Source: Sphingomonas sp. (GTDB lineage Bacteria > Pseudomonadota > Alphaproteobacteria > Sphingomonadales > Sphingomonadaceae). Taken from it: a DNA stretch of 64,000 nucleotides. The DNA lies in assembly GCF_024508665.1 (NCBI RefSeq), contig NZ_JANINP010000006.1, forward strand, positions 372,001 to 436,000. The letters run 5' to 3'. Below the pieces are notes generated by a model. The model did no database searches, was not told where the DNA came from, and saw nothing but the letters and a program-made list of their open reading frames with translations. Shown here one piece after another: positions 59,522 through 64,000 of the stretch; positions within the stretch are counted from its first letter, which is position 1; each line of letters begins with the position of its first letter. Made by a program: the position numbers and the translations under genes.

Positions 59522-59956
59522 ATGGATGATTCGCGCTTCTCTTCGTTGACCCCCCGGGAGATCGAATGTTTGAAGGGCGTCGCGCAACACAAGCGCACCA
59601 AGGACATCGCGAGCGACCTGCATCTCTCCCCCAAGACGGTCGACGCGTATATCGCCAACGCGGTGCGAAAGCTTGGCTACACGGATCGCGATACCGCGGT
59701 TCGCGCGCTGATGAGCAGCGGCGCTGCAATAGGGGGTTTTTCCTCATCGGCAATTTCCGGCGTTGAGAATGAGGTTTCTCACGCGCCTTCCTCGTGGCTC
59801 GGACGGCTGCCCTGGCCGTTCCCGACACGAGAAAGGCCGACCAATGACCTGAGCTATCCCGGAACAATCGTCGCGATTTTAATCGCGGCTTCGCTGATGG
59901 TGACGGCGGTGTCTCTGTACATGCTCGCCATCCGCATGCTCATCGAACGCCTCTAG
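59522..59956 (+). CDS. LuxR-type HTH protein with C-terminal membrane anchor
   Basis: The 144-residue product starts directly with a LuxR/FixJ-type DNA-binding domain (LTPREIECLKGVAQHKRTKDIASDLHLSPKTVDAYIANAVRKLGYTDRDTAVRAL, residues 8-62). After a linker it ends in one transmembrane helix (about residues 115-138). There is no receiver domain. A DNA-binding protein held at the membrane could report on envelope state or on a partner membrane protein. It is divergent from the lasso minus-strand operon across 166 bp, so it may regulate it. Confidence 0.82.
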   Translation: MDDSRFSSLTPREIECLKGVAQHKRTKDIASDLHLSPKTVDAYIANAVRKLGYTDRDTAVRALMSSGAAIGGFSSSAISGVENEVSHAPSSWLGRLPWPFPTRERPTNDLSYPGTIVAILIAASLMVTAVSLYMLAIRMLIERL

Positions 59957-60017
59957 GCGCACATCCAACAGTCGATTTTTGATTGGCCGGACCGGCTGGT
60001 TCGGCAGAGGGGGAATC

Positions 60018-60389
60018 ATGTCCGTTGCATCAATCCAAACCAGTAGCCTTGCCGGCATTCCGACAACTGACTTGGCGATCGCACGAAAAATACTGCGCGC
60101 GCTGCTGCCGGCCGAAAACGGAATCGACAGCGCGATCATCGCGCAAACCGACCTCATTGGCTCGATCGTCCGTGGCCGTATGGAAATAGGCGCATCGATC
60201 GAGGTCGGCCACGACGCCGCGGTGTTGGCTGCACATTCGCTCGCGCGCCTTTTCGAGGCACGCGAGGACACCATCAAATGCCATCAGCGTCTGGCCATCA
60301 CGCGCGATGCGCTGGGCCTGGATGGATCCGATGTCGGTTGTGGGACCGACAAACTGGTGGGGGCACGCCGCAGGGCGAGGGCTGCGTAA
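60018..60389 (+). CDS. Hypothetical protein
   Basis: A 123-residue protein I do not recognise. It is mostly helical by eye (TDLAIARKILRALLPAENGIDSAIIAQTDLIGSIVRGRMEI; AAVLAAHSLARLFEAREDTIKCHQRL), without signal peptide or membrane segment. GAGGGGGAATC precedes the ATG at 60018. It follows the membrane-tethered LuxR-type gene after 61 bp and precedes a small membrane protein, so the three may be one transcript. Confidence 0.6.
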   Translation: MSVASIQTSSLAGIPTTDLAIARKILRALLPAENGIDSAIIAQTDLIGSIVRGRMEIGASIEVGHDAAVLAAHSLARLFEAREDTIKCHQRLAITRDALGLDGSDVGCGTDKLVGARRRARAA

Positions 60390-60419
60390 ATTCGTCGACC
60401 GCTATAGGGATCAAATCCT

Positions 60420-60884
60420 ATGCAACTCTATCTCTATATCGGTCTTGTCGTCTACGTCATTGCGTTTCCGAGCCTATGCGTATTCGCATGGTTTCGAGGC
60501 GGCGCGACCGAGCGACGGGTGGCAACTTCTTACATGATCGCCGCCGTCGCCTCGATCTCCGCCGGCCTGTTCGGACACCATTGGCATGGACCAAATTGGG
60601 GCGTGATCGTCGTCGACGTCATATTCCTGGTCGTCCTCGTCGTCATCGCGCGCCAAAGCACAAGGTTCTGGCCGCTATGGACAGCAGCATCTCAATTGGG
60701 AGGGTGTCTCGCGCACTTTCCCGCAATCATGAATCCAGCCTTTCCCAAGGAACTCTACGTCAGCACGCAACCCTATTGGGCACTGCCGCTGCTGGTGAGC
60801 CTGCTGATCGGAGTGATCTCCGCCCATCGGCTGCGCCGGGAGCAGGAGAAATCGGGCGGTCTGCCGGTGTCGATTCCGGTCTAG
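60420..60884 (+). CDS. Small polytopic membrane protein, unknown function
   Basis: The 154-residue product has four to five hydrophobic helices (residues 3-24, 38-55, 62-79, 85-105 and 121-141) and a basic C-terminus, RLRREQEK. No motif is recognisable. The ATG at 60420 is 30 bp after the preceding stop. Its 3' end runs into the MarR-like coding region. Confidence 0.6.
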   Translation: MQLYLYIGLVVYVIAFPSLCVFAWFRGGATERRVATSYMIAAVASISAGLFGHHWHGPNWGVIVVDVIFLVVLVVIARQSTRFWPLWTAASQLGGCLAHFPAIMNPAFPKELYVSTQPYWALPLLVSLLIGVISAHRLRREQEKSGGLPVSIPV

Positions 60885-61237
60885 TCGCCTACGCCAAGTT
60901 CCTGCTCAAGACGGCGGGACGACGAACGAAGGTGGCGTCGGAACTCCGCCTGGTCAGTGCGCAATGGAGTATCCTGCTCGACTTGTTCATCTCCGCGTTC
61001 GAGCGGCGAGCGGTGCCGACCGGCGATGCCTGTCTTGCCAGCTCGGCCCCGCATTCGACCGCGCTGCGTCACGTCATCTTCCTGATGGAAGCGGGGTATG
61101 TCACCCGGCTGCCGGATCCGGAGGATGCGCGCCGCACGTTGGTCGGGCTGACGCCTAAAGGCTTGGACTTCGTCGGCGGTTGCCTGCAGGCGGAATTCGA
61201 TGCGCTGAAGGCTGCCCTGGCAGGGCGGATCGACTGA
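60869..61237 (+). CDS. MarR-like winged-helix region without a clear start
   Basis: The frame encodes AYAKFLLKTAGRRTKVASELRLV followed by a winged-helix body (QWSILLDLFISAFERRAVPTGDACLASSAPHSTALRHVIFLMEAGYVTRLPDPEDARRTLVGLTPKGLDFV), resembling MarR-type regulators found in sphingomonads. Coding signal extends upstream to about 60880, but no ATG, GTG or TTG with a ribosome site lies there in frame; the first is a GTG at 60932 inside the conserved part. The start coordinate given is only the left edge of recognisable sequence. The gene may be truncated, or begin inside the membrane protein gene. Confidence 0.55.
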   Translation, partial: VDSGLVAYAKFLLKTAGRRTKVASELRLVSAQWSILLDLFISAFERRAVPTGDACLASSAPHSTALRHVIFLMEAGYVTRLPDPEDARRTLVGLTPKGLDFVGGCLQAEFDALKAALAGRID

Positions 61238-61288
61238 TCACGCCCTCAGAGCGGGCCGGTACCGTTTCAGCCAAGCTGAAAAGCGACG

Positions 61289-62692
61289 TTACGACCAGCC
61301 GCCCGCCAGGGCGCGGAACACGTCGATCTGGGCGTCGGCGATCCGTGCATCCTGCTCGGCGAGCGCCGCCTCGGTCTCTGCGTAGGTGCGTTCGGCGTCG
61401 AGCCAGGCGAGCGAATCGACCGCGCCCTCGCGCTGCTGCGCACGCGTGATCGCGGCGGCGCGTGCCGCTTCGTCGCGCGCGGCCTTTAGCGCGGTTCGGC
61501 GGTCGAGCGCTCGCGCATAAGCGTTGAGCGCGGTCTCGGTCTCCTCGAGCGCGCGCAGCACCGTGCCGTCGAAAGTCGCCAGCGATGCCTGGGTGTCGGC
61601 CTTAGCGGCCGCGATTTTGGCCCGCGCGCCTTCCTGATTGGGAAAGGCCCAGTTGATCAGCGGTCCGAGCAGCCAGCGCAGCGGCCCGCCGCCGAATACG
61701 TCGCCGATATTGGGGCCGGTCGACCCGATCGACCCACCCAGGCTGATATGCGGATAGAGATCGGCGGTGGCGACCCCGATTCGCGCGGTATCGGCGGCCA
61801 GCCGGCGGTCGGCGGCGAGCACATCGGGGCGGCGCTTGAGCAAAGCAGCGCCATCGCCGACCGGGATCGGTTGAGTGATCTCGAGACCGACGGCGCGTTC
61901 GCCGGCCGCGGCCGGCAGGTCGGCGGGCGAGCGGCCGGTTAGCGTCGCGAGGCGAAACAGAGCGGCCTGGCGATCGGCTTCGAGCGCCGGGATGTCGGCC
62001 GCGCGCTGCTGGCGGAGCGTCGCGATGCGCGACACGTCGAGCTGCGTGGCGAGGCCGGCCTCGTGCCGGCGCTCGGTCAGCTGCAACGATTTGTCGAGCA
62101 GGTCGACGATCTGGTTGGCGACCTTGAGGCGCGCGGCGCCCGACGCAGCGTCAGCATAAGCGCGGGTGGTATCCGCGACGACCGCGAGGCGGACCGCATC
62201 GGCATCGGCCGCGGCCGCCGCTTCGTCGCCGCGCGCCGCCTCTATCCCTCGCTTGACCCGACCGAACAGGTCGACCTCGTACGAGACCGACAGGCCGGTA
62301 TCGATCGACCAATCCTCACGCGGGCTGCCCGGCGCGCGCTGGCTTTCGGGCAGCCGGCCATAAGTCGCGCCGGCATTGAGCCCGGTCGACGGTAGCCGCT
62401 CGCTGCGCGCGCCGCGTAGCGAGGCGCGCGCGCGTTCCAGATTCGCCACAGCGACGCGGATGTCGGTATTCGACTTGAGCGCGTCGGCGATCAGCCCGTC
62501 GAGGACGGGATCCTGATAGAGCCGCCACCAATTGGACGCGGCGGGATCATTGCTGAGCGCCGGGGAATTGGCCGAGACGAACTGGCCGGCCGCAGTCGGC
62601 GGGGTGACGGGCGCGACATAGTTCGGCCCCACCGCGCATGCGGCGAGCGCCAGCGCGGAGACCATCGGAGCGATCAGACGAAGCGAATGCAT
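61289..62692 (-). CDS. RND efflux outer-membrane lipoprotein, NodT family
   Basis: The 467-residue product is a TolC-like outer-membrane factor. The lipobox ALAAC gives Cys at about residue 18, and CAVGPNYVAPVTP is the typical mature start. Two OEP repeats follow (NTDIRVAVANLERARASLRGARSERLPSTGLNAGATYG; DLYPHISLGGSIGSTGPN), with long coiled-coil stretches forming the periplasmic tunnel. The ATG at 62692 follows GAGGAA; an ATG five codons upstream overlaps the pump stop. It works with the pump encoded immediately upstream. Confidence 0.95.
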   Translation of the reverse strand: MHSLRLIAPMVSALALAACAVGPNYVAPVTPPTAAGQFVSANSPALSNDPAASNWWRLYQDPVLDGLIADALKSNTDIRVAVANLERARASLRGARSERLPSTGLNAGATYGRLPESQRAPGSPREDWSIDTGLSVSYEVDLFGRVKRGIEAARGDEAAAAADADAVRLAVVADTTRAYADAASGAARLKVANQIVDLLDKSLQLTERRHEAGLATQLDVSRIATLRQQRAADIPALEADRQAALFRLATLTGRSPADLPAAAGERAVGLEITQPIPVGDGAALLKRRPDVLAADRRLAADTARIGVATADLYPHISLGGSIGSTGPNIGDVFGGGPLRWLLGPLINWAFPNQEGARAKIAAAKADTQASLATFDGTVLRALEETETALNAYARALDRRTALKAARDEAARAAAITRAQQREGAVDSLAWLDAERTYAETEAALAEQDARIADAQIDVFRALAGGWS

Positions 62693-62703
62693 GGCTGGGT
62701 TCC

Positions 62704-64000
62704 TCATTCGGCCGGCTGCAGCGAACCGGACAGGTCCGGGCCGGCGGCAGGCCGTTTGCCGCGCGCGCGGGCGATGCGATCGCCCAGCGCGCGGCACACG
62801 ACGTAGAAAGTGGGGGTGAACAGCAGGCCGAAGGCAGTGACGCCGATCATCCCGAAGAACACCGCGGTGCCCAGCGCCTGGCGGAGCTCGGACCCCGCGC
62901 CGCTCGCGATCAGCAGCGGCACAGTGCCGAGGATGAAGGCGAAGCTGGTCATCAGGATCGGCCGCAAGCGAGTCTGCGCCGCCTGGACCGCGGCTCGCGC
63001 CGGGCTCAGACCTTCCTGCTCCTCGCCCTGCTTGGCGAACTCGACGATCAGGATCGCGTTCTTCGCCGCAAGGGCGATCAGAACGACCAAGCCGATCTGG
63101 GTCAGGACGTTATTGTCCATGCCGCGCAGGTTCACGCCGACCATCGCGGCCAACAGGCACATCGGCACGATCAGGATGATCGACAGCGGCAGGACGAGGC
63201 TTTCGTACTGCGCCGCCAGCACGAGGAAGACGAACACCACCGCCAGCGCGAAGACGACGCCCGCGGTGCTGCCCGCGGCTTTCTGCTGGAAGGCGATACC
63301 AGTCCATTCGGTGCCGTAATCGCCCGGCAAATTGTCGGCAGCGAGCTTCTCGAACGTCTTCAACGACTGGCCCGACGAGTAACCGGGCGCGGTGTCGCCA
63401 TCGACCTCGACCGCAGGGAAGAGGTTGTAGCGCACGACGCGGTATGGGCCGGTGCGGTCGCTGAAATTCGCGACCGATCCGATCGGCACCATCTCGCCCG
63501 AATTGGAGCGGGTCTTGAGGTTGGCGATGTCGGCGACGGTCGCGCGGAACGGGGCATCGGCCTGGGCAGTGACGCGATAGGTGCGTCCCAGCAGGTTGAA
63601 GTCGTTCACATAGGCCGAGCCGAGATAGACGTTGAGCGCTTCGAACACGCGCTCGGGCGGTACGCCGATCAGGTCGGCCTTGGCGCGATCGATATCGGCG
63701 AAGACGCGCGGCGTGTTGGTGTCGAAGAAGGTATAGACCTGGTTCAGCCCCGGCGTCTGGTTGGCCTTGCCGATCAGCCCGTAAGATTTGGCGGCGAGAT
63801 CGGCATAGCCGTGACCGCCACGATCCTCGACCATCAGGCGATAGCCGCCCGCCGAGCCGATCCCCTGGATCAGCGGCGGCGGCACGATCAGCAATCGCGC
63901 CTCGTTGATGTCGGCGGTCGCCTTGCGCGCTTCGCCCATGATGCTGGCGAGCGTGACCCCGAGTTTCTCGCGATCCTCGAACGACTTCAGCGGAATGTAC
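62704..64000 (-). CDS. RND efflux pump inner-membrane permease (HAE1 type), C-terminal part
   Basis: About 432 C-terminal residues of an AcrB/MexF-type proton-driven drug exporter; the N-terminal half lies right of the window. Visible are the pore-domain part (RLLIVPPPLIQGIGSAGGYRLMVEDRGG; SAYVNDFNLLGRTYRVTAQADAPFR) and the last six transmembrane helices, with NVLTQIGLVVLIALAAKNAILIVEFAKQ and LRPILMTSFAFILGTVPLLIASGAG. The downstream NodT gene follows after 11 bp, forming the usual pump/outer-membrane-factor operon. Confidence 0.97.
   Translation of the reverse strand, partial: YIPLKSFEDREKLGVTLASIMGEARKATADINEARLLIVPPPLIQGIGSAGGYRLMVEDRGGHGYADLAAKSYGLIGKANQTPGLNQVYTFFDTNTPRVFADIDRAKADLIGVPPERVFEALNVYLGSAYVNDFNLLGRTYRVTAQADAPFRATVADIANLKTRSNSGEMVPIGSVANFSDRTGPYRVVRYNLFPAVEVDGDTAPGYSSGQSLKTFEKLAADNLPGDYGTEWTGIAFQQKAAGSTAGVVFALAVVFVFLVLAAQYESLVLPLSIILIVPMCLLAAMVGVNLRGMDNNVLTQIGLVVLIALAAKNAILIVEFAKQGEEQEGLSPARAAVQAAQTRLRPILMTSFAFILGTVPLLIASGAGSELRQALGTAVFFGMIGVTAFGLLFTPTFYVVCRALGDRIARARGKRPAAGPDLSGSLQPAE

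Overview
The window reads as chromosomal DNA of a GC-rich alphaproteobacterium, most likely a Sphingomonas-type member of the Sphingomonadaceae. The evidence is a circularly permuted two-piece tmRNA gene, GC-rich palindromic intergenic repeats, a NodT-type RND efflux system and a sphingomonad-style peptide-modification locus. There is no integrase, transposase or CRISPR array. The ends cut through a TetR gene (left) and an RND pump gene (right).

Layout. 1-5.0 kb: TetR/SnoaL-like pair with a clear operator, DUF1003 and other membrane proteins, a class II aldolase-like protein and a histidine acid phosphatase. 5.0-5.5 kb: an RNA region with three evenly spaced hairpins sharing one 14-nt loop, then the split tmRNA on the minus strand. 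5.5-20.4 kb: mostly housekeeping (Rrf2 regulator, MscL, LemA/TPM operon, two Nudix hydrolases, TetR and PadR regulators, nitronate monooxygenase, frameshifted YjbQ, aspartate kinase, UbiG, PhoD). 20.4-25.5 kb: glycosyltransferases and polytopic membrane proteins, probably envelope glycan or lipid-linked sugar work.

25.5-36.3 kb is a complete assimilatory nitrate locus: NasT (ANTAR) and NasS sensor, a leader RNA with an A1/G4 hexaloop hairpin followed by an intrinsic terminator, then nitrate transporter, outer-membrane porin, NirB, NirD, NasA and the siroheme methyltransferase CobA in tight, often overlapping order. The likely logic is that NasS releases NasT on nitrate, and NasT then binds the leader and lets RNA polymerase pass the terminator. 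36.2-40.5 kb holds a formylglycine-generating enzyme homologue, tRNA-Arg(CCG), Nth, DapB and a trypsin-fold protease. 40.7-47.7 kb is a lipid-type operon (KAS III-like enzyme, haem-oxygenase-fold iron enzyme, an unrecognised protein carrying a translated palindromic repeat, and a giant LplT-PlsC-acyl ligase fusion) facing a TetR gene with two tandem operators.

49.4-59.4 kb is the most interesting part: a candidate lasso peptide locus. It has a 54-residue precursor missed by a simple ORF scan, an HPr-kinase-like peptide kinase, a Stf0-type sulfotransferase, two separate PqqD-like (B1) proteins, an acyltransferase, a 2OG-Fe(II) oxygenase, an asparagine-synthetase-like cyclase, a B2 transglutaminase-like protease and a nucleotidyltransferase. 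The predicted core has an unusual residue where lasso leaders normally carry Thr, and no dedicated exporter is visible. 59.5-64 kb carries a membrane-tethered LuxR-type protein, small hypotheticals, a MarR-like coding region without a clear start, and an RND efflux outer-membrane factor and pump.
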